Origin: Dichetophora obliterata
Taxonomy: Eukaryota; Arthropoda; Insecta; Diptera; Sciomyzidae
DNA length: 64,000 bases
Direction of reading: 5' to 3'
Assembly (NCBI GenBank): GCA_963920525.1
Contig: OY986438.1
Location: 190,656,962-190,720,961 of the forward strand
This document shows positions 10,190 to 20,847 of this stretch, piece by piece (position 1 is the stretch's first letter; each line of letters opens with the position of its first letter). The position numbers and the translations under genes are program-made. The notes beneath the pieces are model-generated. The model made no database searches, was not told the DNA's origin, and saw only the letters and a list, made by a program, of their open reading frames with translations.

Positions 10190-10869
10190 CAGTGATACTG
10201 CCTTAATTCGAATTTCCTTAACTCGAAATTCTCCATAACTCAAAGTAGTATTTGTTCTTTTTGCTTTCTCAAGACATCTTTCTTATATTTTGATATCTAC
10301 AAGTCGAATTTCTCTAACTCGAATTTTTCTTCAACTCGAACCTCATCACCGAACCTAATCTCATTTCTATTAGAAAGACTTTCATGCATATTCATCTCCA
10401 TAACTCGAATTTCTCTCACTTACAACAACTTTAATATTTCTGTGTGTGTTGTAATTCGAAGAATTGACTTCTTCGGATCATCGCGTTGCGATCACGTTGC
10501 GTTGTAAAAAATTTGCATGGCATCTTTGTTAGCTTGCGTCGAAAGATATAAAAGTTATTGTATCTTGTGCTGTGTGTATTTTGTTGGTTTGTTTTGTGTT
10601 AGTAAAGAAATTTTTTGAATTTGCACGGTAAGTGTGGCTCATTTTACAGTATTCAAGAAGATGCTTATTGACTTAACAACTATATGAAAGTTATTTAATA
10701 TGATGATGATGAAGTTGAAGATATTTCACCGCTAACAATTTTCGAAAGAAATCACTTCGCAGACAAAAACTAAATTACTTATATAATATTTTATTCTATA
10801 ACTCGAATTTTAAGTAACTCGAAGTTAAATTCTGGTCCCTTGACACTTCGAGTTAAGGAAGTTTCACTG
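10190..10869. mobile_element. pogo/Tigger-type non-autonomous element
   Basis: The left end CAGTGATACTGCCTTAATTC and the right end, read inward, CAGTGAAACTTCCTTAACTC are terminal inverted repeats of about 25 bp. TA flanks both sides (10188-10189 and 10870-10871). CAGTG-type ends with TA duplication are usual for pogo/Tigger elements. The interior repeats the word AACTCGAA in several places and encodes no transposase. The length is 680 bp. Confidence 0.75.
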
Positions 10870-10902
10870 TACTTCGTATATATATATATATATATATATA
10901 CA

Positions 10903-11023
10903 TTAGGGAGGGTCGATTTAGTTGCCCGAGGAACTATAGGGTCAATTTTGAAATATCCCTTATTTTGATTTTCACTGAGCAATGGGCGATGTTTTTGCCT
11001 CCCCACAAATCGACCCACCCTAA
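10903..11023. mobile_element. 121-bp MITE, complete copy of the TTAGGGNGGGTC family
   Basis: The termini TTAGGGAGGGTCGATTT and AAATCGACCCACCCTAA are inverted repeats of about 17 bp. The element sits inside an AT dinucleotide run (TATATATA on both sides). Its interior is shared with the copy starting at 638. Confidence 0.85.
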
Positions 11024-12514
11024 TATATATATTTCATAGTTGTTAGAAATATTTTGTTGGACGGCCTATTTAATTGCCCTGGATGTTGACATTTTCAAAA
11101 CCAATATAAGCATTTTGCCATTCTTTATTTGCGTTAAGTAATCGCTTCTCAGTTCTTCTACTAGCGATCCATTTATTTTTTAACTTCGAGATTAAATGGG
11201 AAATTTTAGTCACTAGCTCTTTTTTTTGCGGTTTCTGCGTTTTTTAAGCTGTCTCCCAAAAATGTACATCTGTCTTCTAAATAGAGAAAAGTAGTAAGTA
11301 TCTTTCACAATATAAATAAGATCCATTTCCGTTATTTCAACCTGATCCTATTCAAAATTAAGTTAATGCAACAAAAAATATCGTAGTTTAATGAAAAATC
11401 ATGATTCTACACCGTTTTGAAAACTAATCAAAAACAATAAAACAGCAAAAATTGGCAAAAACTTGCTTTTAATTATAAAATTACAATACTTGGGTAATAT
11501 TATTACAATAAAAATTTGGCTTGGACACGCTTGCAAGCGAACTATATCCCTTATTGTTTCCAAAGTGCATATTTTATTTAAATTTTTTTTTATGTACGCT
11601 ACTAGATTTTTAAAAACGAATCTCAAATTTTGTTTTTAACAAGCCAATACAAATTATTGAGCATAACCCGATGGTGGTTCTTGCATTTTATATTTTTTTT
11701 TTATAAGAAAATATTTTTTATATTATTTTTAATTAAAAACTTTTGCTAACTGATTATTTTTCAATGTGAACAAATCACGTTCACATTTAAAACTGACTCA
11801 CTGCAGGAGAGATTTATAAAGTTACAAGCAAAATTATAACGGCACTTTGTGTTCTCATTATTGTAGTTGAGAATGAGCTACAATGAAGCGACCGGTTAAA
11901 GATTTTAAATTTTCGATTTTTTCCACTCTGTCACTGTGAAGGTATTTCTATAACTATTAATATCCTGACTCTTACTCCCGGTGTCAATAAGAATTTTCGA
12001 TAAACAACCAGATTAACCAAACCTTATCATGAACATCATCTTTTTTAACTCGATGCTCAATACCACTTTTGTTTGAAAACAAGTTTTGAATATAAAAAAA
12101 AATTATTATATGATGTAGTTTTTTAACAAAGAATATTGCTATTTTTTATTCTATTAATGAAATTTTAATGGTTTTGAGTAAAATCTGACGCGGAGTTTAT
12201 AAACATATTCTGAAATCGTAACATTTTGAAAGAGTTCGCTAAAATACATGATTATCTTACTCAAGTACCTTTTTATTAAATCAATAATCAATTTTTGGTT
12301 AAATGTTTTCCAAAATTTTTCAGATTTTTATTTTTTTTTTTTTTTTTTTTTTTTGTATAAAAAAAGGAACTTCATTTCTTCCACCACTTTTTTTTCTGTT
12401 ATATTTTAAATGCTTTCAAAAATTAATAACGATATGCGCACCGCTACTGTAAAAAAATGCCTAAAATTATGCACTAAAAACTAAACACTTTCGTTTTGTT
12501 TACATCCCAACTAG
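11024..12514. other. Intronic DNA upstream of the first recognised argos exon
   Basis: The stretch is AT-rich with no recognised exon. A T run occurs at about 12328-12354. The 3' splice site of this intron is the CCCAACTAG ending at 12514. A small hairpin with ATTGTAG/CTACAAT arms lies near 11860. Confidence 0.6.
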
Positions 12515-13969
12515 GAATCTGAGGATGATTTGCCGGTTTGTGCTCCCAATGCGGTTTGCTCCAAAATCGATCTGTACGAAACGCCTTGGATTGAGCGTCA
12601 GTGTCGATGCCCTGATGTTAGCAATCATCACCAGCCGAATATAATAATACATCATCACAACAAAAACAACAACAAAGATTCACTAGAAACCAACAGCTAT
12701 ACACACATTTCGACACATGGCGGCAGCAATGACAAGTATCGCAGCTATTACGAGCAGGAAAAGCTGCTCCAACACAAGCGTCTGCTTGTTAGCGGTGACT
12801 TTGTTGGCGACAAACGCTTCGAGAGCCTACATCTGAAGAAACTTATGCAAAAGCTGGGTGCCGTCTATCAGGATGATCTCGATTTGCAGCCTAGCGACTT
12901 TCTTGAGACCAATGAGGATGGTAGCAGAAATTCGGAAGCACTCGACTTGGACATTCTGAGTGAAAATGAGTTTCCACATGCACCACTTCGTCGCAAAGTG
13001 CAACAACATCAAAATGCACAACCACATCCCACGCTAAATAATGCACACATGCGTCATTCTGGACACGGCAATCGCGCCAAAGAGCTGAGCTACATTGGCG
13101 GTTGTCCAAGCGGTTTGGGCATCGAGGATGGTCACACAATTGCAGATAAGACGCGACACTATAAACTTTGCAGTCCAGTGCACAAATTGCCTGTATGCAA
13201 GTGAGTACTTCTCTTTGATTTTTTAGAAAGGCTGATATAAAATTTAAATCAATTTTTTTCATTCAATCTTTTTTTTTTTGTTTAGACACTTTCGTGACTA
13301 CACGTGGACTTTGACCACATCAGCAGAGCTCAATGTGACGGAGCAAATTGTGCACTGTCGATGTCCGAAAAATTCTGTAACCTATTTGACGAAACGAGAG
13401 CCCGCCATGGATGGTTCCGGAGGTTTTACCTATCTTTTTGCGTGTTCGCCATTGACGGTGAGCAGAAATTTTATATATATCTTAAAGATATCTAAGAAAA
13501 CTTACTTTTTGTTTTGGTATGGCACTTAAATGAATATTAAATAGGCTACTTCAAATTTTTAGCATCATTTTCTACTTTATTACTTTTTTAAATCGTTTAA
13601 AAAAAAACGCAACTTTTAAGTAAGAAGATTCAAAATTGCCTCAAGAGGAATGAAACTATTCATTTATAGTTTTGATGATTTTATTTTATTGAGATAAACT
13701 CATTTATCTACACGTTTTGACCAAGTATTTATTTCGTTTATTATTTTTTCTCACAGCGCATACGTTGCCAACGTAAGCAACCCTGTAAACTGTTCACTGT
13801 ACGTAAGCGACAAGAATTTCTAGACGAAGTTAATATTAATGCACTATGTCAGTGTCCCAAGGGCCATCATTGTCCCAGTCATCATACGCAAGGTGGTGTC
13901 ATACCAGGAGAAAGCTTTCTCGAAGACAACATACAAACATATTCAGGCTATTGCATGGTCAACGATTGA
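12515..13969 (+). CDS. aos: argos / giant-lens (secreted EGF-receptor pathway inhibitor), 3' exons
   Basis: Three exons join in frame: 12515-13200, 13286-13457 and 13757-13969. Introns are GTGAGT...TTTAG and GTGAGC...TCACAG, and the stop is TGA at 13967-13969. The partial protein has 356 residues and opens with an acidic stretch followed by PVCAPNAVC. It carries three C-x-C-P modules at about residues 30-33 (CRCP), 253-256 (CRCP) and 317-320 (CQCP). Signature blocks such as HFRDYTWTLTT, HCRCPKNSVTYLTKRE, CQRKQPCKLFTVRKRQEF and GYCMVND match Drosophila Argos closely. The His/Asn-rich linker at about residues 38-75 is poorly conserved. Argos is secreted and binds the EGF-like ligand Spitz, limiting EGFR signalling as a feedback inhibitor. 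The signal peptide and N-terminal part, of order 100 residues judging by Drosophila, must lie in an upstream exon that I could not fix. No frameshift or missing cysteine is evident, so the gene looks functional. Confidence 0.95.
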
Positions 13970-14449
13970 TGGTTACTACTGTGGAGATCAGCCCAGCTTC
14001 CTAGTATGAAGCCTGTAGCTGAGTTAGCGATAAAGATGGTATCACCGAAGCAGTTAGAACAGAAAAAGGAGAGACAGCAAGAGCTGTCGACTGAGCCAGT
14101 TGAGTCTCGCGTTACAAATTATAAATTTTACTTGTTTAGAGTTACCAAAATATGGATATTTAATAAATATTTAATTAGTTTTAATGAAGCTATAAGTGAA
14201 AAGAAGCTTGTCAGCGGCAGCTTGGTGTAAACTAAAAGCTTAGAACACTTTAAAGCAATGGGCAGCTAAATTGTAAAAAGTGTAAAAAAGCCTTTTAACA
14301 AAACAAAAACAAAAACTTTTATACAAAACTTTTAAAAGTCAAAAATTTTGAAGCTTTTAATATAAGGACAAAATTCTAAATTGTATGCTATATGACTGTG
14401 TCAGACAGCCTGTATGTATGATATATGAGAAACTTTTTACTAAAAAGCT

Positions 14450-14457
14450 TGTAAATA
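14450..14457 (+). promoter_or_regulatory. Pumilio-type element TGTAAATA in argos 3' UTR
   Basis: TGTAAATA matches the UGUANAUA consensus recognised by Pumilio/PUF proteins. One such 8-mer is expected by chance fairly often in AT-rich sequence, so regulation through it is only a possibility. Confidence 0.35.
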
Positions 14458-15192
14458 TTTTATTAAATTATTTGTATAAAATAACAACAACAACTAAAAG
14501 TTGTATAGTAATTTATTTTTAATTATATTTTAATTGAAATAAGTTCAAGTTCCACAAGTGCCAAATGTAGGGTGCAGTTAAAGTAACCAAGTATACACAA
14601 CATAAGAGAGATAATGCTTTCTAGGCAATTTCAAAAAAAAATTCTTGAGCACCAAAATAAGAGAAAGCTATTTGCCTTAATACTAACAGAAGCAACAACA
14701 AATGTGCAATTATAAAAACTTTAAAATGTATGTATTTAAAAAAGTATTCATATAAATACACACAATTTGTTAAAATTACAAAAAATAAGCTATTTATAAA
14801 AGTAAGTTTATATAAGTAATTTATTTAATATCTCTGCTTTAAAATCGAAACGTAACAAACAAACTTAACTAACAACATCATTAACTGATGCCAGCTTGTG
14901 TTAGCTTAGCACTGCAAAAAGTTTTAGTCGCGTTTTTAGTGTATTTTTAATTCTTTTCTAATTTTGCCACATGTAAACATTGCCCGATAATTTTAAGTTT
15001 GGGTTTTAAAGAACTTTAAATATTAATTATATGTAAAGTTTTTAAATTAAGCAGCTATTTTTATGAGTAGCTTAAAACAAACGCATGCGGTGTGATTGAA
15101 TTCCAATTTGTAAAAAATTAAATGTTAATGTTAAAGTAAAAAGTTATTTATCATATTTATATGAATTGAACAAATTAGCTTTTATGTTCAAT

Positions 15193-15202
15193 AATAAATA
15201 AA
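15193..15202 (+). terminator. Overlapping AATAAA polyadenylation signals
   Basis: Two overlapping AATAAA hexamers (15193-15198 and 15197-15202) are followed within 20 bases by an ATTATATAAAAA stretch and then a T-rich TGTGTTTTTTATC run. This is a good arrangement for the end of the argos transcript. Confidence 0.5.
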
Positions 15203-15210
15203 CTCTACAT

Positions 15211-15780
15211 TATATAAAAATAGCCAAGATGTGTTTTTTATCTTATTTAGCCATTTCAGACCGGAATGCTTCGATTGTGTGGTAGCCTTCACTTCAAAAC
15301 AAAATTTACATGCATCGATTGCGCTGATTACTGTTTATGTGTGCCTTTGTAATATTGATTTTGCTGTTCGTTTTTCCGTTTCTAAAATTTTAACGAAATT
15401 TACGGGCAAATTTAACTTTTTTTTCTAAATGATCTATTTTTTCATATAACTACTAAAATAATAAAAGTGCACATTTTAATAAAAAAAATAATTTACTTTA
15501 AAATCTCTCAAATATATGGGTCATTTTGTGCATAAAATAATTTTTTTTAATAATAAGGTTAAGGTGGCGGCAGGTCTTTACACCGGACCACTTAGACCAA
15601 ATTGGTGTGTTGTGATACCACAGAATGAAAGAAGTGTACGTCTTGACCTCAGTTATATAAAGTTACTAAGCGTTCCTCTCTGTAAACTTTGCTACCACCA
15701 CCAACTACAACTTTTCGTCATAAATTTATGTATTTTAAAGTTTTTTTATTATAAATAAGGAAATAAAGGTTAAAGCATAG
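15211..15780. other. Intergenic DNA downstream of argos, nothing firm
   Basis: A GC-richer island at about 15555-15655 (GGTGGCGGCAGGTC, TGTGTTGTGATACCACAGAA) looks like a transposon fragment, but I cannot name it. The open frames at 15231-15428 and 15516-15758 lack recognisable motifs. Confidence 0.4.
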
Positions 15781-15818
15781 GACCCCTGGGTGGCAGTCAA
15801 GCGCGCTACCACTAGTAA
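15781..15818 (-). mobile_element. tRNA-derived SINE head fragment (A-box side)
   Basis: Read on the minus strand, TAGTGGTAGCGCGC (15801-15814) resembles a tRNA D-arm/A-box. It is followed by TTGACTGCCACCCAGGGGTC, like an anticodon arm and variable region. The similarity stops before a B-box, so this is a truncated SINE or tRNA pseudogene. Confidence 0.45.
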
Positions 15819-16057
15819 AAGTAAAATTCTTGGCAGAAATGAAAATATCAAAATTTAGACATTTAATGTGTTTTCATATCATACAAAGACCATTAACTCC
15901 AAAAATTATAGAACAAAATCTCAGTAGTTTAGCATCAGATCTTAAAGATCAAGGCCTAAGGGTTAACATCTGCGATATACAGATATTGTTGCATACTTGC
16001 GAGCTTATTAAAATTTTCATATTGTTCTGATTATTATTTTAAGGAAGCTATTTGTTA

Positions 16058-16142
16058 TTGTAGTGGCCATTGCATACTGGTAATAGGGCGTGTGTTAAAA
16101 AACCTTGATTACTCGGGTTCAATTCCAATCTGAGTCAGAACG
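16058..16142 (+). mobile_element. tRNA-like SINE head with B-box
   Basis: GGTTCAATTCC at 16116-16126 matches the Pol III B-box. An A-box-like TGGCCATTGCATACTGG lies 50 bp upstream. It ends CTGAGTCAGA, similar to the end of the tRNA-like unit at 32396-32407. The arms do not fold into a proper tRNA, so it is a degenerate SINE head. Confidence 0.45.
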
Positions 16143-16964
16143 CGTAGCAGAAGTAATGACTTGAAATAACTTTGTATTATTATCTTACGTTAATAATACA
16201 GTTTACTGGTTGCTTTCTCTGTTAAAAATTTGAATAGAATGTTAGGTTTAGTTTATATTTTTTTAATATGAAAATATGACATTTCAGCATGTCGTCTCTT
16301 GAGAAAATAAATGTCGCATGTGAAAATTTTCACTTTTGAGATTATATGAAAAAGGGGCTATTGTTCAAAATCTGGCGGAGCAATATTCTTCAGAATTTCA
16401 GGCCTATTTGCAGACACATTTCACAATAGATTACGAATGTTTTGTGGGCTTACCGCTATTTTTTTGGAATGTATAGTCCCTTTTTCTCAATAATCTCAAA
16501 AGTAAAAATTTTCACATACGTCATTTATTTTCTTAAGTGACGATATGCTTTTCCGATCTCTCAGGCAGGTCTACATCACGTTTCGTTTTTCCTTCATGTG
16601 AATTTTTATGAATTTATAAAAAATTAACGCAGTTTGCTCAATCTTTTTGATTTCAAGTTATGTCATTTTCATTATTTAAGTGAGTGTTTCGATTATTTCA
16701 ACTGGAATGAACTTTTAGATAAAAAAACGCTGTAGCTCGTTTTGAATATTAAGGTCTACTTTTAATAATGTTTGTGACTCAAATATATTGTCAGCAACCA
16801 TAAGCTATCTTGGTACTCTAAAGGGTTACAAAGGCTAAAAAATTAACGAAATAAATTTCTAAAGCTATTTAAATCTAAAATTTTTAATGATCATACATTT
16901 AAATACATGCATTTTATGAGGGAAAGCATTTTTCGGTTAGAAAAGCATTTTTGTCCCTGCAGGA
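16143..16964. other. Repetitive-looking spacer with an internal inverted repeat
   Basis: A stretch near 16291-16375 (TCTCTTGAGAAAATAAATG, GTGAAAATTTTCACTTTTGA, AAAAAGGGGCTATTGTTC) is mirrored at about 16475-16555 (CCCTTTTTCTCAATAATCTC, AAAGTAAAAATTTTCACATA, TTAAGTGACGATATGCTT). This suggests a small foldback MITE of roughly 250-270 bp. No coding sequence is recognised. Confidence 0.45.
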
Positions 16965-16969
16965 AAAGA

Positions 16970-17960
16970 GCTTTTATTACCCCAGTTCTTAAAATAGTTT
17001 AAAATCGGATGTCTCTAATCATAGGGCCGTTTCTAAGAATTCAAATGTTTCCAAGCTTATAGAAAGCGTAATAAAAGTTAGACTATTTTTTATTGTTAAA
17101 TGCTTTATCTGTCTCCAACAACATGACTTTGTTGCTGGCCGATTCACTGTAACAAATCTGGCTTTTTTTCATAACATAACTTATTACCAGGGACGGATTT
17201 TGCTGACCTAAACAATTTAAAAAAATACCTAAAGAAGATGTCAAAAATTACCCAAATGCTAACAAAAATTACCAAAAAATGCACTAAAACTAGAAAAATT
17301 ACCTGAAAAATAAAACCGATAACAAACTATGAAAAATTACCTAAAAACTTTTTGGAAATTAGGGATTTAGGAAACATAAATGGACGTTCTAAATAACCAG
17401 AAAATGTCTTAAAAGCAGCAGAAAGAGATGACATGTCATCTAAATCCTAGCCCTACACATTACATTCCATTAGTAGGCTAAAATTGATTTCTACTCCTTT
17501 TTATTAATGTTAAGTCGTTCAAATTTAATGCTACCTCGGGAGTTCCACAAGGTAGTATCTTTGGGCCGATGTTTCTGCCCTGCACGCTGACTTTAATAAC
17601 GCTTTCAATAGGTGCTATATATAAGAGGATTACCACTAAATATCACAAAATACTTTAATTTATTCTTCTTTAAGGCTAAGTTTAGGGACCCTCATATTTT
17701 AAAGGGACTTTATAGTTCTTTCTTTAGATCAAGGCTGGAATATTACGGCGTTTTAAATTATTTTTTTTAAAACATCATAAAACTTATTTCGCAAAAAGTT
17801 AGCAAATATCCAGGGCTTTATCTTTATTTAATGAATTATCTATAAATTCTAGTTTTGATTTCCCTGTTTCTAAGGAGGCATTTAAGAATAACAATAGCTT
17901 AGTTTTACTTTAAATATATTAACTTATAATTGTTATATCTAGTCTGTAAGGAATAATTGT
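16970..17960 (+). pseudogene. Decayed jockey-like LINE, reverse transcriptase remnant
   Basis: Piecewise translation in shifting frames recovers the order of a jockey-clade reverse transcriptase. An (N)YR-x-(I/V)S-KNSNVSKL-E-VI block lies near 17020-17075, then CLQQHDFVAGRFTVTNL at about 17110-17160, then ATSGVPQGS-FGP at 17530-17570. The last is LKGLYSSFFRSRLEYYGVL near 17695-17755. The catalytic YADD region is missing. Between 17180 and 17470 there is unrelated sequence rich in ATTACC words, probably a later insertion. Stops and frameshifts are numerous, so the element is dead. The A/T-rich run at 17985-18020 may be its 3' tail. Confidence 0.75.
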
Positions 17961-18019
17961 TCAAAGACTGAATATATCGGCTAAAAAAATATATATATAA
18001 ATATATATAACAAAAAACA

Positions 18020-19204
18020 ATATTTTCTTTTAGTTTTTGTTCTGCTCTATTTAGTATTCAGTATCCAAAATTTTTTGAAAATTACTATTTTTCAAGTACT
18101 TCGGAAATTACATATCTGACGTAGGTATCTGGTTTGTGTTAGTTTTTCTATGGCTGTAATATTCATCTCTTGGTATAAAGAAGTCAACATATTAACAGTT
18201 TTTGAGGAATATTCCTACAGAGGTAAAATAATTACATAAAATAATTCTATGCCTAAAAGTATGCAACACATTTGAGTACAAAATAAATTAAATTCTCTGT
18301 CATGCAACAAATTTTCTCAACAACTGCAAACCGGGTGCTTATGAGATATATATTTTCATTTCCGGGTAATTTTGTGGTAATTTAAATATGTTGTTGCAAA
18401 TAGCTGCAGAAATTTAGTAAAATTACAGCTATTTATATGCTAGCGAACGCATACAATAAAAATATTAGTTTTTCTAGGAGAAGAAAAAATTAAACTGATA
18501 CCATCGAGTGTTCAACCTATTCTTTGTTATGTTTGCAATTTTGTTTTACATTTTTTACAAGGTTAATATTTTTTATAAAGGTATCATTGCAACAAAAAAT
18601 ATATATTTAAAAATTAAAAAATTCTGGTCAACTATTTCTGGCCACTTTATATGCATGGAAAGTTTGAAATAAATCGAAGGACATGTTACCAATTATAGCC
18701 CGAATATCAAGGTCTAGAATGGGAGATATGCAAAATATTATTTTGATTAACAATTTTGATTTTTTTATCAACTTTGCTACTCAAACCTACTGCGAGGATT
18801 TTTAAGATACACAAGTTGCAAGAAAACGGTTATCTTATAATTAATAAATTAAAGTTTCTCTCTGTTGAACATTTTTTTTTTTTGACATAAAATGATGATA
18901 ACATATTTTGCCATAGGCTCTCTTGAAACAATTTATTGTAACAAAAAACGTTATTTCTCTGGAAGTTAATGAATAGAATTGAACTGAAAACTAAAGTGAT
19001 GAAAAGATGATTCGCATCGAAGATTGTTCTGTTACAAATTAAGTTTGTAGCTTAAAACATTAAGAAAATAGTCGATGTTGTTTTTGTTTTTGATTTTAAT
19101 TTTGAAATGTTGATTTTTATGTGTTTATGTTGAAAATGATGTCGATATTGATGTTAAATTTGTTATTGTTAGTTTTGGTGACTGCTTTGATATTGATGTT
19201 AATA
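18020..19204. other. AT-rich spacer, nothing recognised
   Basis: No termini, coding motif or RNA gene is evident. Small GC-richer pieces near 18630-18730 could be old transposon fragments. Confidence 0.4.
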
Positions 19205-19375
19205 TTCATTAATGTTCATGTTCATTTCAATATATGTTTATGTTTATGCTAATGTTAATGTTTATGTTTAAGTTTATGTTTATGCTTATGTTTATGTTTA
19301 TGTTTACGTTTATGTTTATGTTAATGTTTATGTTAATTTTATGTTTACGTTTATATTAAAGTTTATTTTTATGTG
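19205..19375. repeat. Degenerate (TTTATG/TTAATG)n hexamer tract
   Basis: The words TGTTTATG and TGTTAATG repeat with a six-base period. It is the same repeat type as the start of the large array at 20488 but separate from it. Confidence 0.85.
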
Positions 19376-19377
19376 TA

Positions 19378-19952
19378 GAGTAACTTCGGGTAATGTGATA
19401 TAGGTATTTTTATTTTTATAATTACTCTTAATTTTCTTAAGTTAGCTGATACTGCATTACACAGGATAGTTTTTTGATGCATATTGTACAGTGTATTACA
19501 GCTTCGGCGCTCTACAGAGTTACCCAATTTGGAGATTTTTGAACACAATGGGAAAAAGCCATATAACCCCCCTTAATGGATTTGGTGGGTAAAGTGATAT
19601 ACCACGTTCGGATTGTGTGATATACCATATCACACGGTGAAAAAATATAAACAAAAGCAACTAAATACGAATACGCAAGTAGGAACTTAACAAAAAAATA
19701 ACTTAAATAGCTGATAAGTTTATCACGCTATAGCGTTGCAAATGGACTCCGAATATCTTTGACGCCAACAGTAAGACCATTGCTCCTTTTCTGACTGCCA
19801 AAATAGCCTTTCTTCTTCTTCTTTCTGGATCCCTCTTACGTATCTGTCCTTTACATATATGTTTAGCAATATCTGCAATTAATATCTGCAATTATAATAA
19901 TAATTTATAATTGATTACTCAGAGGGGTATATCACACATTACCCAACTTTGA
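19378..19952. mobile_element. Inverted-repeat element with GGGTAATGTG ends
   Basis: GTAACTTCGGGTAATGTGAT at the left is mirrored by ATCACACATTACCCAACTTT at the right. The subterminal word GTGATATACC recurs inside (19577, 19617 and inverted copies), giving the interior several small hairpins. No coding capacity; likely a non-autonomous DNA transposon of about 575 bp. Confidence 0.6.
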
Positions 19953-20075
19953 ATATATCCCAATAGCCGAATTCGGTTTTCAAAACAATCAGGTTATTTT
20001 TATAAAAATACACTTCAGAAAATAAAGAACTCAACTTATTTATGGATAACTGTATTCAAACACTAAAAAATTTAC

Positions 20076-20330
20076 ATATCGTCGCCCTAATTCTAATATG
20101 ATGTCTGTCAAAATTATGCAAAGTAACGTTAATTAACGGTTTAGGTAGATTGGTCAAAACTTCATCTATGTCCGTTTTTAGTTTTTAATGTTTGTATGAA
20201 AAAAGGTAGATAGAACGTATACACAATACATTATCATATGGACTTCATACAAATAATAAAATGTTTTTTTTTGGCTCCTGAACAATTGATAATTTTAACT
20301 TACATCGTATAAGAATTAGGACGGCGATAT
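20076..20330. mobile_element. 255-bp MITE
   Basis: ATATCGTCGCCCTAATTCT at the left and AGAATTAGGACGGCGATAT at the right are inverted repeats differing at one or two positions; they continue towards GATGT/ACATC. The element is non-coding. Its family is unassigned. Confidence 0.75.
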
Positions 20331-20487
20331 TCAAGCTTTCAATTCTGCTTCAGTTTCTCGTATCTCACTCAAAAAAATGCACGCAGCATGTATCTTTTTC
20401 CGTTACCGTTACGTTTACATGTATTAACAAAATGTATTTGTGTATTTAACAAAATATGCAGGTATATCACAATACCCGAAATTACTC

Positions 20488-20847
20488 TATGTTTATGTTT
20501 ATGTTTCTGTTTATGTTTATGTTTATGTTTATGTTTATGTTTATGTTTATTTTTATGTTTATGTTTATGTTTATGTTTATGTTTATGTTTATGTTTATGT
20601 TTATGTTTATGTTTATGTTAATGTTAATGTTAATGTTAATGTTAATGTTAATGTTAATGTTAATGTTAATGTTAATGTTAATGTTAATGTTAATGTTAAT
20701 CTTAATATTAATGTTAATGTTAATGTTAATGTTTATGTTTTTGTTTTCGTTTATGGTTTTGTTTTTGTTTTTGTTTTTGTTTTTGTTTTTGTTTTTATTT
20801 ATGTTTATGTTTGTTTCTGTTTTTGTTTTTGTTTTTATTTATGTTTA
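20488..20847. repeat. Hexamer microsatellite blocks (TTTATG, TTAATG, TTTTTG)
   Basis: Successive homogeneous blocks occur: TTTATG to about 20618, TTAATG to about 20735, then TTTTTG to about 20800, and a short TTTATG return. Each block boundary is one base change in the unit, so the tract shows stepwise spread of point variants by slippage. Confidence 0.95.

Larger units (their letters stand above)
13970..15210 (+). other. aos: argos 3' UTR (approximate extent)
   Basis: The 1.2 kb after the stop codon is AT-rich, contains several AU-rich words (ATTTATTTTTAA near 14510, TTATTTAATATC near 14820), and has no transposon ends. The downstream limit is set by the overlapping AATAAA signals at 15193-15202. 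An earlier AATAAA at 14162-14167 could serve a shorter transcript. Confidence 0.55.

Noticed and set aside
12827..13262. Minus-strand and out-of-frame open frames over argos exons
   Set aside because: They are shadows of the argos coding sequence, whose frame is fixed by conserved cysteine motifs and splice phases.
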